A stretch of DNA of 64,000 bases from Ezakiella sp. (GTDB taxonomy: Bacteria > Bacillota > Clostridia > Tissierellales > Peptoniphilaceae). A model generated the notes under the pieces. That model was not told the DNA's origin. It saw only the letters and a program-made list of their open reading frames with translations, and did not search any database. The stretch lies in contig JALFRW010000019.1 in assembly GCA_022778715.1 (NCBI GenBank), positions 1 through 64,000 on the forward strand, in the 5' to 3' direction. Shown here in pieces: positions 32,669 through 41,237 of the stretch. Positions within the stretch are counted from its first letter, which is position 1; every line of letters starts with the position of its first letter. A program made the position numbers and the translations under genes.

Positions 32669-33415
32669 GTGGAATTTGAAATTAAAATCAATGGGAATCC
32701 TTTAACTGAGCTCGTTCCAATTGAGCCCGCTAAAGTAGCAATAATTTTTTATCACGGGTTTTCTTCTTCAAAAGAAAGAACACTTTTTAGAGCGAGAATT
32801 TTGTGTAATTTGGGCTATTATGTGCTTTTACCCGAGGCTATCGGTCACGGGTTAAGACGCCACGAAATGGAAGTGGACTATTCAAAACCGGATAGACATT
32901 TTTGGGATATTTTGATTAAAACTATCACGGAAAGTCCGGATTTAATAAATTATTTGTGTAAAAAGAGAGGTTTTAAACCAAATCAAATTGTTTTTGCAGG
33001 TCACTCTATGGGTGCAATGGCAGCGGCAGGAGTTTTTGTAAAGTCTCCAATGGGTAAGCTTGCGATGTTTAACGGGGGACTTGATTATTGTGCACTTGCA
33101 GACTATTATAATAGAATTTTCACAAAATACGACGATAAGACAAGACAAGAAATTATGGATAAGATAAGATATTACAGTCCAAAAGAATTTTTGTCGAAAT
33201 TAGAAAATAGAGATATGCTTTTAATTGATGGTGATAAGGACGTGATGGTTCCAACCAAATATAATGAAGCGGTGATTAAAAGTCTTGCTCCATTTTTTAA
33301 GGATAAGAGCCGGCTAATTTACACCGTGCTTCATAGAACCACACACGAAATGACAATTAAATCTTTTGAGATATTCCACAATTGGTTGCAAGAGGTTATG
33401 AAAGATGAACAATAG
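32669..33415 (+). CDS. Alpha/beta hydrolase (YitV-like esterase)
   Basis: A 248-residue cytosolic hydrolase. HGFSSSKERTL near residue 28 forms the oxyanion region; GHSMGAMAAAG carries the nucleophilic Ser; IDGDKDVMVP holds the acidic residue and HRTTHEMT the His. The layout resembles YitV and related acyl esterases. The natural substrate is unknown. It starts at GTG 32669 after AGGAGGG. Confidence 0.85.
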   Translation: MEFEIKINGNPLTELVPIEPAKVAIIFYHGFSSSKERTLFRARILCNLGYYVLLPEAIGHGLRRHEMEVDYSKPDRHFWDILIKTITESPDLINYLCKKRGFKPNQIVFAGHSMGAMAAAGVFVKSPMGKLAMFNGGLDYCALADYYNRIFTKYDDKTRQEIMDKIRYYSPKEFLSKLENRDMLLIDGDKDVMVPTKYNEAVIKSLAPFFKDKSRLIYTVLHRTTHEMTIKSFEIFHNWLQEVMKDEQ

Positions 33416-33515
33416 TTTAGCAAAAAAAATAGCAAAATATATGGCGATTATTCTTGCGGTTGCGATGATTATTGGTGCATTTTATTCGTTTTCCTCGATT
33501 TTTGTAGGCTTGTAG
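33405..33515 (+). CDS. 36-residue single-pass membrane peptide (DUF4044-like)
   Basis: ATG 33405 lies within the last codons of the hydrolase gene and encodes MNNSLAKKIAKYMAIILAVA then MIIGAFYSFSSIFVGL: a basic head and one membrane helix. Size, composition and position upstream of tmk resemble the DUF4044 type of tiny proteins. The stop lies eight bases before tmk. It was too short for automated calling. Confidence 0.55.
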   Translation: MNNSLAKKIAKYMAIILAVAMIIGAFYSFSSIFVGL

Positions 33516-33523
33516 GTGATGAT

Positions 33524-34123
33524 ATGGGTAGATTTGTAGTTATAGAGGGACCGGATGGAGTTGGCAAGACAACTGTTATAAACGGAATCAAAGAAAGATT
33601 GCCAAAAGATTTGAAGTCCAAATTTATCAGAGAGCCGGGCGGGTCGCCTCTTGGTGAAAAAATCAGAGAAATTCTTTTAAATAAGGCTTTAAATGTTTCT
33701 CCGGAAACAGAAGCGTTATTATTTGCAGCAATGCGTTCAGAAAATTATGCGATTTTGAAGAAAGATTTGCCGAATTATGATATAATTATATCAGACAGAT
33801 TTTTACCATCGTCTCTTGCTTATCAAGGAGCAGGGCTTGCACTGGGAATGGAAAATATTGAAGATATAAACGATTTTTTCTTACATGGATACAGACCGGA
33901 TTTGACGATTTATTTAATGTTAAACAAAAATACAGGGATGGAACGAATTAAGAAAGTTCGCGATTACGACAAATTTGAATTGAGGGATAACAGCTTTTTT
34001 AGCGCCGTAAATATGGCATACGAAAAGCTTTCAAATTATCCAAATTCTGTTGTGATAGACGCATCAATGTCAGAAGAAGAAGTTTTGGACACTGTTATGA
34101 AAGAAATTAATAAATTGCTTTAA
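33524..34123 (+). CDS. tmk: Thymidylate kinase
   Basis: Phosphorylates dTMP to dTDP. The 199 residues include P-loop EGPDGVGKTT, the DRF/DR(Y/H) motif in SDRFLPSSLAYQG and the substrate-contacting REPGGSPLGEKIREIL. The lid is reduced to YDKFELRD. It starts the conserved Firmicute block tmk-darA-holB-ricT. Confidence 0.95.
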   Translation: MGRFVVIEGPDGVGKTTVINGIKERLPKDLKSKFIREPGGSPLGEKIREILLNKALNVSPETEALLFAAMRSENYAILKKDLPNYDIIISDRFLPSSLAYQGAGLALGMENIEDINDFFLHGYRPDLTIYLMLNKNTGMERIKKVRDYDKFELRDNSFFSAVNMAYEKLSNYPNSVVIDASMSEEEVLDTVMKEINKLL

Positions 34124-34133
34124 GGAGGAAAAA

Positions 34134-34460
34134 ATGAAATTAGTTATAGCAATTGTACAAGATGCAGACGTGAATCCACTCGTAGACGAGCTCACAGAAA
34201 AGAAATTTGGATTAACCAAACTTTCCACAACCGGTGGATTTTTGAAATCGGGAAATACGACACTTTTAATTGGTGTAGAAGACGAAAAATTGGACGAATT
34301 GTTATCAATTATAGAAAAGAATTGCAAACAAAGAGAAATCACAACTTCGCTTCTAACTGTTACAATGCCTGGAGATGCTTTTATTCCATATCCACTGGAA
34401 GTAAAAGTTGGCGGTGCGACAGTTTTTGTGCTTGAAGTAAATCAATTTGTTAGAATTTAA
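34134..34460 (+). CDS. darA: Cyclic di-AMP receptor protein (DarA/PstA)
   Basis: A 108-residue PII-like signalling protein (formerly YaaQ). KLVIAIVQDADVNPLVDELT and KLSTTGGFLKSGNTTLLIGVE match the family core; the trimer binds cyclic di-AMP between subunits. Its output is not well understood. GGAGG precedes ATG 34134, and its stop overlaps the start of holB (TAATG). Confidence 0.93.
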   Translation: MKLVIAIVQDADVNPLVDELTEKKFGLTKLSTTGGFLKSGNTTLLIGVEDEKLDELLSIIEKNCKQREITTSLLTVTMPGDAFIPYPLEVKVGGATVFVLEVNQFVRI

Positions 34461-35314
34461 TGGATATTATTGGGCATAAAAAAGAAGAGCTCAGACTTTT
34501 AGAACTTGCAAAAAAAGATAGTTGTTCTATTTGTTTAACAGGAGTTGAGGGCACAGGTAAAAAGCTTGTTGCTCTTTCTTTTTTAAAGGGCGTTTTAAAC
34601 GATACTGAAAATCTCAACATAAATCCGGATTTTTTTAAACTTGAAAAGGGCGACGAACAGATTAAAATTAACGAAATTAGAAAAGTAATAGAATTTGCTT
34701 CGATTAAAAGTTATGGCGGAAAAAATCGTGCAGTTTTAATAGATAATGCGCAAAATATAAATTTAAATGCACAAAATGCACTCTTAAAAATTTTGGAAGA
34801 ACCGCCAAAAAAATTGTTTATAGTGCTAATCACAAACGATTTCACGTCCCTAATTCCAACGATTAGAAGCAGAGTCACAAATATTTATTTTGATAGATTA
34901 AGCTATGAAGAACTAAAGCAAATTTTTCCGAAAACGGACGAGGAACTCTTAAAAATAGCAAATGGCAGCGCAAAGATTGCGCTTAGTTTTAGTTCAATCG
35001 ATTCGAAATTAATGAAAAACTTTGCAAAGAGTTATATTTTAAGCACGGGAGATGCCTTCTTAAATGGTGAGGAACTGAGTTATCTAAATTTAAAAACTTG
35101 TGGAATTTACACTGAGGCAATAATTTTTGATATAATAAAATATAACGAGGAGAAAGTTTGTGATTATAAACTAACTGAAAAGTTGGTGAAGCTAGGAAAT
35201 TTTGGTACAAACTATCTCGTAAAAAAGAGTAAGAAACTCGACAAATATATTAAGCTTTATGAAGGAAGTTACAACAAAAAAGCATTAATAACAGATTTAT
35301 TTTTTACAAGTTAA
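34460..35314 (+). CDS. holB: DNA polymerase III delta' subunit
   Basis: A 284-residue AAA+ clamp-loader subunit. A P-loop GVEGTGKKL is present, followed by the delta'/DnaX-like KINEIRKVIEF, NAQNALLKILEEPPK and TIRSRVTNIYF motifs (sensor 1 and SRC-type region). The zinc-binding cysteines of DnaX are missing, as expected for delta'. It starts one base inside the darA stop. Confidence 0.9.
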   Translation: MDIIGHKKEELRLLELAKKDSCSICLTGVEGTGKKLVALSFLKGVLNDTENLNINPDFFKLEKGDEQIKINEIRKVIEFASIKSYGGKNRAVLIDNAQNINLNAQNALLKILEEPPKKLFIVLITNDFTSLIPTIRSRVTNIYFDRLSYEELKQIFPKTDEELLKIANGSAKIALSFSSIDSKLMKNFAKSYILSTGDAFLNGEELSYLNLKTCGIYTEAIIFDIIKYNEEKVCDYKLTEKLVKLGNFGTNYLVKKSKKLDKYIKLYEGSYNKKALITDLFFTS

Positions 35315-35328
35315 AAGGAGGTGAGAAG

Positions 35329-36645
35329 ATGTTAAATGCTGTAGGAATCAGATTTAGACAAGCCGGAAAGATATATACTTTTAACAGTTTAGATTATGAT
35401 ATAAATATTGGTGACCCCGTGATTGTGGAAACGATTAGGGGGAAGGAAATGGGGTTTTGTGCAAAACGAACTACCCCGTTTGACGACAGCCAAATAGATT
35501 ATGAATTAAAACCGATTTTGCGCATTGCAACTGAAGAAGACAAAGTTAGATATAGAGAAAATGTCATTAAGAGTGCGGAAGCTTATAAAGTATGCAAAGA
35601 TTTAATTAAAAAGCATGAGCTCCCTATGAAGCTCACCGATTGCAATTATACTTTTGACAATCACAAGTTATTATTTTATTTTACCGCAGACGATAGAATT
35701 GACTTTAGAGCACTTGTTAAAGATTTAGCGTATATTTATAAAACCAGAATTGAACTTAGACAAATTGGAATTAGAGATGCAGCGAAGATTTTAGGTGGAA
35801 TTGGAAGTTGCGGACGTGAATTATGCTGCAAAAATTGGATAAGCGATTTTAACAATGTGACGATTAAAATGGCAAAGGACCAAAATATTGCACTTACACC
35901 ATCCAGAATTAGCGGAATTTGCGGTAGACTTTTATGCTGTTTGAACTACGAAGAAGAGTACTATGAAGAAAAAATGAATGAAATGCCAAAAGCAAAAGCG
36001 TTCGTGAAAACTCCAAAAGGACTCGGCACTGTGATTTACACAAATCTTTTGACAGAAGAAATCACCGTTCAACTTCAAAGCGATGATGGCAGCTTTTCAC
36101 AAGAGATATTTAAAATCTCAGATGGCATAAGAGAAGTGAAGGACAAAAAATGCAACTGTCCAAATACTACAATCACAATGATTAATCCAATGGAAGAGCT
36201 TAAGTACGAAGAAGATGAATTTGGAGAAATTGCATACGAAGAAGACGTGCTGGAAGTTACGGACCTGGATACGGACGATTTGGATGTGGAAAAGAAAGAC
36301 CAAAATGAAAGCAAAAAAGAATTCCAAAAAACACAAAGAAAAGACAGAAAACCAAGAGAAAAACGCGATTACAAAAACAAAGACAAGTTTGAAAAAGGCA
36401 AAAACGAAAACGACGAACGCAGAGATTTCAAAAATCCACGTGGATATAAGAGCTTCAAAAAGGAAGGCGACAGACAGGAAAACCGCCAAAAACGCGAAGA
36501 TAAATATAAAAACAGACAGGAACCGGGCAATAGACGCAGTAAGAGACTGATAGACAGAGAACTGAATGCCAAAAGAACGGAGAAAGAAAACGAAACAGGT
36601 TCGCCATTCAGGAAGATTCAAAACGAGGGCGATGACTCAAAATAG
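35329..36645 (+). CDS. ricT: RicT/PSP1 family protein with long basic tail
   Basis: The first 270 residues match YaaT/RicT: cysteine motifs GSCGRELCCKNW and GRLLCCLNYEEEYYE, which in Bacillus bind Fe-S clusters in the RicAFT (Y-complex) that assists RNase Y in mRNA maturation. After that comes an unusual extension of about 120 residues (320-438) dominated by Lys, Arg, Glu, Asp and Asn, clearly disordered and RNA-binding-like; RicT of Bacillus is about 275 residues long. GGAGG precedes ATG 35329. It closes the operon. Confidence 0.9.
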   Translation: MLNAVGIRFRQAGKIYTFNSLDYDINIGDPVIVETIRGKEMGFCAKRTTPFDDSQIDYELKPILRIATEEDKVRYRENVIKSAEAYKVCKDLIKKHELPMKLTDCNYTFDNHKLLFYFTADDRIDFRALVKDLAYIYKTRIELRQIGIRDAAKILGGIGSCGRELCCKNWISDFNNVTIKMAKDQNIALTPSRISGICGRLLCCLNYEEEYYEEKMNEMPKAKAFVKTPKGLGTVIYTNLLTEEITVQLQSDDGSFSQEIFKISDGIREVKDKKCNCPNTTITMINPMEELKYEEDEFGEIAYEEDVLEVTDLDTDDLDVEKKDQNESKKEFQKTQRKDRKPREKRDYKNKDKFEKGKNENDERRDFKNPRGYKSFKKEGDRQENRQKREDKYKNRQEPGNRRSKRLIDRELNAKRTEKENETGSPFRKIQNEGDDSK

Positions 36646-36718
36646 AAACCGTTTGATAAAATTGCACTTGAATGCCCGGAAAGCGTAAATATAAATATTA
36701 AAAAAGAATCCCGTTAAG

Positions 36719-36764
36719 AGCGTTGACAAAAGAAAATAAGCAAAAATCCGATCAACGCTTTTAA
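36719..36764 (+). terminator. Terminator of the ung-ricT gene run
   Basis: AGCGTTGA (36719-36726) pairs with TCAACGCT (36752-36759), followed by TTTT. Confidence 0.65.
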
Positions 36765-36812
36765 GTGCAGCGTGAAAGCTTGTCAGCTCAAAAAATTGAA
36801 TAACTAAACGAC

Positions 36813-36846
36813 AAAAGGGATGTTACCGCAAGGCAGCATCCCTTTT
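36813..36846. terminator. Bidirectional hairpin
   Basis: AAAAGGGATG (36813-36822) pairs with CATCCCTTTT (36837-36846). It follows the minus-strand fragment that ends near 36834 and shields the island from ricT transcription. Confidence 0.75.
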
Positions 36847-37259
36847 CAATGTCAGTTCCTCTGCGGTCACAATGACACGCAGCACAATGTTTCTCGTCAG
36901 TGTTTGCCATTCGTTCTTTGTCATTTCCGTTTCCGATAAGGGTTTGGATTATCCTAAAAAGCAATGCGACATGAGCTCGGAGGGAGGCTCCACTCCATAT
37001 TCTTGCTGCGGTATCTCTTTTCTTAATACTACGGTGAACTCACTGCATTTTTCCAAAATCAATACGAAAATTTACTAAAAAATACTAAACAAGCGTGGTG
37101 CAAAAACTCAAAACTATATGCTATAATTATTATGTATATTTGTACCCTGATTGAAAAACGCCGGACAAAATATCAATTTTGCAAAGGAATGTTTATCGCT
37201 TACTATGTAACAGACAAACATCTCTGCCGGCATAATTTTTACGGAAAGGAGCGAGGAAA

Positions 37260-38921
37260 GTGAAAGCCAAGAACAATAAGGCGGTTTGGATCATTGTGGC
37301 TGCCGTCGTTGTGACAGCCGCTGCGATCCGCCTTGTAAACAATCAAAACGCCTCTGATGATGTGCTGTTCACGGACTTTATCCGGGCTCTTTTACATATA
37401 GGGCTGATTACGGCATGGGGCTTTTCCCTGTACCGGAGAGTGGTACAGAAGCAGGCACGTCACTATCTGTGCGGCATTGCCGTCCTGATGATCCTTTGGC
37501 TTAACTTTAAGGTTCTGAAGTATTACATTTGCATGGACGCGGTTGTCAGACGGTATCTTTGGTATCTTTATTATCTGCCGCTGGTCGGAATCCCTCTGTA
37601 TATGTTGTTTGCTTCCATGTTTATCGGCAAAACGGAGGATTATAAGCTGAAGTGGCAGCTAAAACTGCTGTATATACCGGCGGTTCTGCTTTTCCTGATG
37701 GTTATGACCAATGACCTTCATGAGTTTGCCTTTTCCTTTCCGCAGCACGATTTCTCACCGGACAACTATAAATATGGTATCGGTTATTTCATGGTGTTCG
37801 GCTGGTTTGCACTGTGCACGTCAGCCTCGTTTTATGCGATGTATTCCGGCGGTAAGATAAAGCGTAAGCCTCGCACCTATGCGCCGTTGATTGCAACCTT
37901 AGTTCTGACAATTTGCTATATTATTGCCTATATGGCCGAGAATACCGTTACAAGACTTCTTGCAGGAGACCTATCCTCTGCGTGTTCGCTGCTGTTTGCC
38001 GCTGTGTTTGAAAGTTGCATCTATTGCGGACTGCTCCCCACCAACACGCGGTATGACGAAATGTTTGAGGCTTCAGTGGGCAGCAGTGCGCAGATCGTGG
38101 ACGAAAATTTTGATGTTCGGTATGCTTCCGCCTCTGACGAGCCTATAAAAGCAGAACAAATAAAACAGGCACTTAATGCTCCGGTAGCCTTATCCGAAGG
38201 AAAGCTGCTTCATACATCTCCCATCGGCGGCGGCTATATGGTTTGGACGGAGGATATATCCGAACTGACCAATCTGCGCCGTGAGTTGACCGAGACCAAG
38301 GAAGAACTGGAAGAACGCACCGCCATGCTGAGGCATGAGTATGTGCTGGAAAAGGATCGCAAGGTCACTGCGGAGCAGAACAGGTTGTATGACCTGCTTA
38401 CGACCTCCACACAGAAGCAGATTGATCGCATTGCGCAGCTGATGAAGGAATACGAGTTGGCGGACGGAGACACGGAAAAAGAAAATGCCATTTTGTCCAA
38501 GATCGCCGTTCTGGGCGGATATGTCAAACGCAAAAAGCACCTGACCCTTTCCGTTCAAAACGGGTTTGAGGTTCCTTCGGGCGAGCTTAAAAACGCCATT
38601 GAGGAATCTGTACGCTATCTGAAAGCCATGGGAGCACGTTGCGTAGTGTTTGTCGACACACAGCGTGACTTTTTGCCCGGTGAGATGGTGTCCGTCGCCT
38701 ATGACTTTTTCGAGGATGCGGTGGAAGCTGCATTGGACACTATAACTTCCTGTGCGGTATCGGTGGGTGTGGTGGGCGGCGTGCTTCGTATTCGTGTAAC
38801 CGTCGGTTGCAAAGAAGATTTGAGTCCGCTCGGCAAAGAGTGGCAGGACGCTTCGGTTTCGTTGTCGGACGAGGACGAGTGGGAACTGATTCTGCATCTT
38901 CAGGGAGGTGTCGGCCGATGA
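37260..38921 (+). CDS. 7TM-like sensor with degenerate histidine-kinase core
   Basis: A 553-residue membrane protein. About eight hydrophobic helices fill residues 9-255 and resemble the N-terminal 7TM sensor of some histidine kinases. A short PAS-like link (SAQIVDENFDVRYASASDEP) and a coiled coil (LRRELTETKEELEERTAMLR, about 340-385) lead to a helical region and a weak HATPase-like end: AYDFFEDAVEAALD stands where the N box should be, but I see no phosphorylatable His motif and no DxGxG or GxGxG boxes. It should therefore be a partner or pseudokinase. GTG 37260 follows AAGGAGCGAGGAAA. The next gene starts inside its stop. Confidence 0.7.
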   Translation: MKAKNNKAVWIIVAAVVVTAAAIRLVNNQNASDDVLFTDFIRALLHIGLITAWGFSLYRRVVQKQARHYLCGIAVLMILWLNFKVLKYYICMDAVVRRYLWYLYYLPLVGIPLYMLFASMFIGKTEDYKLKWQLKLLYIPAVLLFLMVMTNDLHEFAFSFPQHDFSPDNYKYGIGYFMVFGWFALCTSASFYAMYSGGKIKRKPRTYAPLIATLVLTICYIIAYMAENTVTRLLAGDLSSACSLLFAAVFESCIYCGLLPTNTRYDEMFEASVGSSAQIVDENFDVRYASASDEPIKAEQIKQALNAPVALSEGKLLHTSPIGGGYMVWTEDISELTNLRRELTETKEELEERTAMLRHEYVLEKDRKVTAEQNRLYDLLTTSTQKQIDRIAQLMKEYELADGDTEKENAILSKIAVLGGYVKRKKHLTLSVQNGFEVPSGELKNAIEESVRYLKAMGARCVVFVDTQRDFLPGEMVSVAYDFFEDAVEAALDTITSCAVSVGVVGGVLRIRVTVGCKEDLSPLGKEWQDASVSLSDEDEWELILHLQGGVGR

Positions 38922-40183
38922 CCTGCTTTTGTAAACTATCTCATTACGCACAAATGGCGCTGATTATTCTAACATGGCTTTGCTTGCTTGCACAGCTCGT
39001 TCTGACTCTGTACCGGTTTTTATATCGCCGGTCGGTGCTGCATACTATACAGGACGGGTTTTTGCTTTACGGATTGCTTGCACTGCTCTGCTTTCTTGTC
39101 CGGAACAATCAGCATGTCCCAAAAAATGATTTTCATCTGCCGGTGCCGGCTCTGATTGGGTTTCTTGTCGCCGCCTTTGCATATTCCGTCATAAGTCTTA
39201 TCGCGGAATTTGCACACAACAAACGGGAAATCAACGAATGGTCGGTCAAAGAAGCGATTGACGATCTTCCGGTTGGACTTTTGTTTGGGGATGCGGACGG
39301 ACATATCATTCTTATTAATCGGAAGATGGCTGAGCTGTCCCACTTACTGATGAAGAGACTTCCCCGGACGCTCACCGACATGACGGATGCCCTTGCCTCA
39401 CCTTCGCCGGAAAGTGGGGTGGAGGCTATGACGGATGTGGCGGATTGCTACCGTTTTAGGGACGGTATGATTTACCGTTTCTGTCACGGCAAACTCGACG
39501 GCGAGGGACTTTCAGGCTATGTTCGGCTTGACGCCCATGATGAGACCGAACTCTATGAGGGTAATGTCCGCCTGCGATGGAATAATGAGGAACTGAAAAG
39601 GGTAAACCTCCGGCTGCGAAAGATGTATGCGCGCATGGAGGACGAGGTGCGGGAAAAAGAAAGCCTAACTCTGAAGGTCTGGCTTCACGACACCCTCGGA
39701 AGCAGCTTGCTCACCATTCAAGATGTCAAGAACAGCTCCTCTATCGAGACAAGGCAAAAACTGAAGGATCTCAAGGACGCCGTGGGCATGCTTTCGGCAA
39801 GCCGTTCCACGGCAAAAGGAACCTTTGAGGAAGCACAGCAGAAAGCCAAACAGCTCGGCGTCAAGGTAACGCTGGACGGCTATATTCCGCCTGAAACCGT
39901 GGCGGAGCAGCTTATAACGGCTGCCGTCCGTGAATGCGTCACCAATTGTATCCGTCACGCCGGGGGAGACAGGGTCAATGTCAAGATCACAGAAAAAATC
40001 GGCATCCTGCGGGTGCAGATTACAAACAACGGCGCAGTGCCGAAGGACAAAATAGCAGAAGGCAGCGGCCTTTCCTCCCTGCGCAGGAGTGTAGAGGCTT
40101 CCGGCGGTGATATGAAGATTTCTCACCGACCCGCATTTGCCCTTACTTTATATCTTCCGAGGAAGGAGGAAGACAATTTATGA
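38918..40183 (+). CDS. Membrane histidine kinase of the NarX/HisKA_3 type
   Basis: A 421-residue kinase. Three membrane helices (about 12-32, 45-60 and 72-95) are followed by a PAS-like domain (about 108-220), a coiled coil, and the dimerisation helix with LKVWLHDTLGSSLLTIQDV, where the His-Asp pair marks HisKA_3 kinases. The HATPase has AAVRECVTNCIRHAGG (N box) and a reduced G2 GSGLSSLRRSVEASGG. ATG 38918 overlaps the previous stop (ATGA). A longer frame from 38807 is an overlap artefact. Confidence 0.82.
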   Translation: MTCFCKLSHYAQMALIILTWLCLLAQLVLTLYRFLYRRSVLHTIQDGFLLYGLLALLCFLVRNNQHVPKNDFHLPVPALIGFLVAAFAYSVISLIAEFAHNKREINEWSVKEAIDDLPVGLLFGDADGHIILINRKMAELSHLLMKRLPRTLTDMTDALASPSPESGVEAMTDVADCYRFRDGMIYRFCHGKLDGEGLSGYVRLDAHDETELYEGNVRLRWNNEELKRVNLRLRKMYARMEDEVREKESLTLKVWLHDTLGSSLLTIQDVKNSSSIETRQKLKDLKDAVGMLSASRSTAKGTFEEAQQKAKQLGVKVTLDGYIPPETVAEQLITAAVRECVTNCIRHAGGDRVNVKITEKIGILRVQITNNGAVPKDKIAEGSGLSSLRRSVEASGGDMKISHRPAFALTLYLPRKEEDNL

Positions 40184-40809
40184 TCAATATCCTGATCGTT
40201 GAGGATGACAAATATATACAGGAGCACTTTGTCAAGTTGTTTACAGCAGACGAGCGTTTTCATCTTGTAGGTGCCCTCCGGGATGCCTTTGAAGCAGAAC
40301 GCCTTTGCAGCGAGAAGATTGACCTTGTGCTTATGGATGTGCATACACTCCACCGCCATTCAGGGCTTGCCGCCGGAAAGAGGATAAAAGAACAGTATCC
40401 CAACACAAAAGTGGTCATTATGACTTCATTGGTAGACCCGGAGGTGCTTTCCAAGGCAAAGACGGGATGTGCCGACGGATTGTGTTATAAAGACCACGGG
40501 GACGGCGAAGTGATGGAGGTAATTGAGAAAGTCCTTAAAGGAGAACGCAGTTTCCCCGATGAAACACCGCCCGTAGAGCTGGAGGATATTATTTCCAGCG
40601 ACATTAAGCCGATACAGCTTGAAATCCTGCGCTTATATATTCGAGGCATGAGCTTCGGAGAGGTCGGGCAGAAGCTGGGTATCACCGGCGATGCCGCACG
40701 GTGGCATATCCGCGATATGGTCAGCCGATGCGGATTTGACAGCAAGGAGGAGCTGATGGCGGCAGCCATAGAAAGCAAGCTGATCGTTACAGCCCTGAAG
40801 GACGAATAA
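40180..40809 (+). CDS. NarL/LuxR-type response regulator
   Basis: A 209-residue regulator. The receiver has acidic residues EDD at 8-10, Asp53 in LVLMDVHTLH and Lys in GLCYKDHGDG. The C-terminal helix-turn-helix reads IQLEILRLYIRGMSFGEVGQ and WHIRDMVSRCGF, a LuxR-like domain somewhat off consensus. It starts in the kinase stop (ATGA), so all three signalling genes are translationally coupled. The SLH protein gene downstream is a likely target. Confidence 0.88.
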   Translation: MINILIVEDDKYIQEHFVKLFTADERFHLVGALRDAFEAERLCSEKIDLVLMDVHTLHRHSGLAAGKRIKEQYPNTKVVIMTSLVDPEVLSKAKTGCADGLCYKDHGDGEVMEVIEKVLKGERSFPDETPPVELEDIISSDIKPIQLEILRLYIRGMSFGEVGQKLGITGDAARWHIRDMVSRCGFDSKEELMAAAIESKLIVTALKDE

Positions 40810-40824
40810 AATAAAAATCATTTT

Positions 40825-40864
40825 CCCGGTTCATCGGACTGACGGTGAGCCGGGTGTTTTTTGC
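40825..40864 (+). terminator. Terminator of the signalling operon
   Basis: CCCGGTTCA (40825-40833) pairs with TGAGCCGGG (40846-40854, one G-T pair), with an inner ATCG/CGGT pairing and a T-rich tail. Confidence 0.88.
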
Positions 40865-41237
40865 CTTTTTAAAAACCTCCGTTTTCGGAGTGAAAAATGC
40901 GAAAAAAAACTATATAATGTACTTGACAAATTGATTTTTTTGTGTATTGACTGGGAAGCCACCGTTTAAGCGGGTCAGAACATAATTGCTTTGTGTAAAT
41001 CATACAGGGTAAGCGGTACATACGTGCTTTAGGCGTCTTAAATGCACCTTTTCCTGTATTAATAGGCAGGTTAACTGACAAGTAAAGAGCGAATGTGAAT
41101 GCACAAAATCTTATTGATATGATTCGAGTTCCGCTTTCAATCGGGCTTGAAAGCCTTCATAATCCGCACGGGGGCCATACGCCGGGCGACAGAATGGAAA
41201 AAATATGAAAATTGATTATCAAAAGGAGGAAATCTTT
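40865..41237. other. Intergenic region before the SLH surface protein
   Basis: It holds a small CTCCG/CGGAG hairpin near 40876, TATAAT at about 40911 and two TTGAC boxes, so a promoter for the surface protein is likely here but not uniquely placed. At 41088-41207 one frame reads ANVNAQNLIDMIRVPLSIGL, weakly like the C-terminal region of relaxases (VNAQLLVDIQ); I treat it as possible debris. Confidence 0.4.

Larger units (their letters stand above)
36646..37259. other. Intergenic region at the island's left edge, with gene debris
   Basis: It holds the ricT terminator, a hairpin at 36813-36846, and minus-strand fragments: one reads ILEKCSEFTVVLRKEIPQQE and on to SELMSHCFLG (about 37068-36950), a second reads SETEMTKNEWQTLTRNIVLR and on to RDAALR, ending near 36834. 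They look like remains of element-borne genes that I cannot name. TATAAT at 37122-37127 may start the signalling operon. Confidence 0.5.

Noticed and set aside
38190-39381. Several long minus-strand frames opposite the signalling genes
   Set aside because: They are shadows produced by the GC-richer codon use of the island; they have no start sites or family resemblance.
41088-41207. Functional relaxase gene before the SLH surface protein
   Set aside because: Only about 38 codons are open, with a weak resemblance over ten residues and no start codon; at most it is debris.
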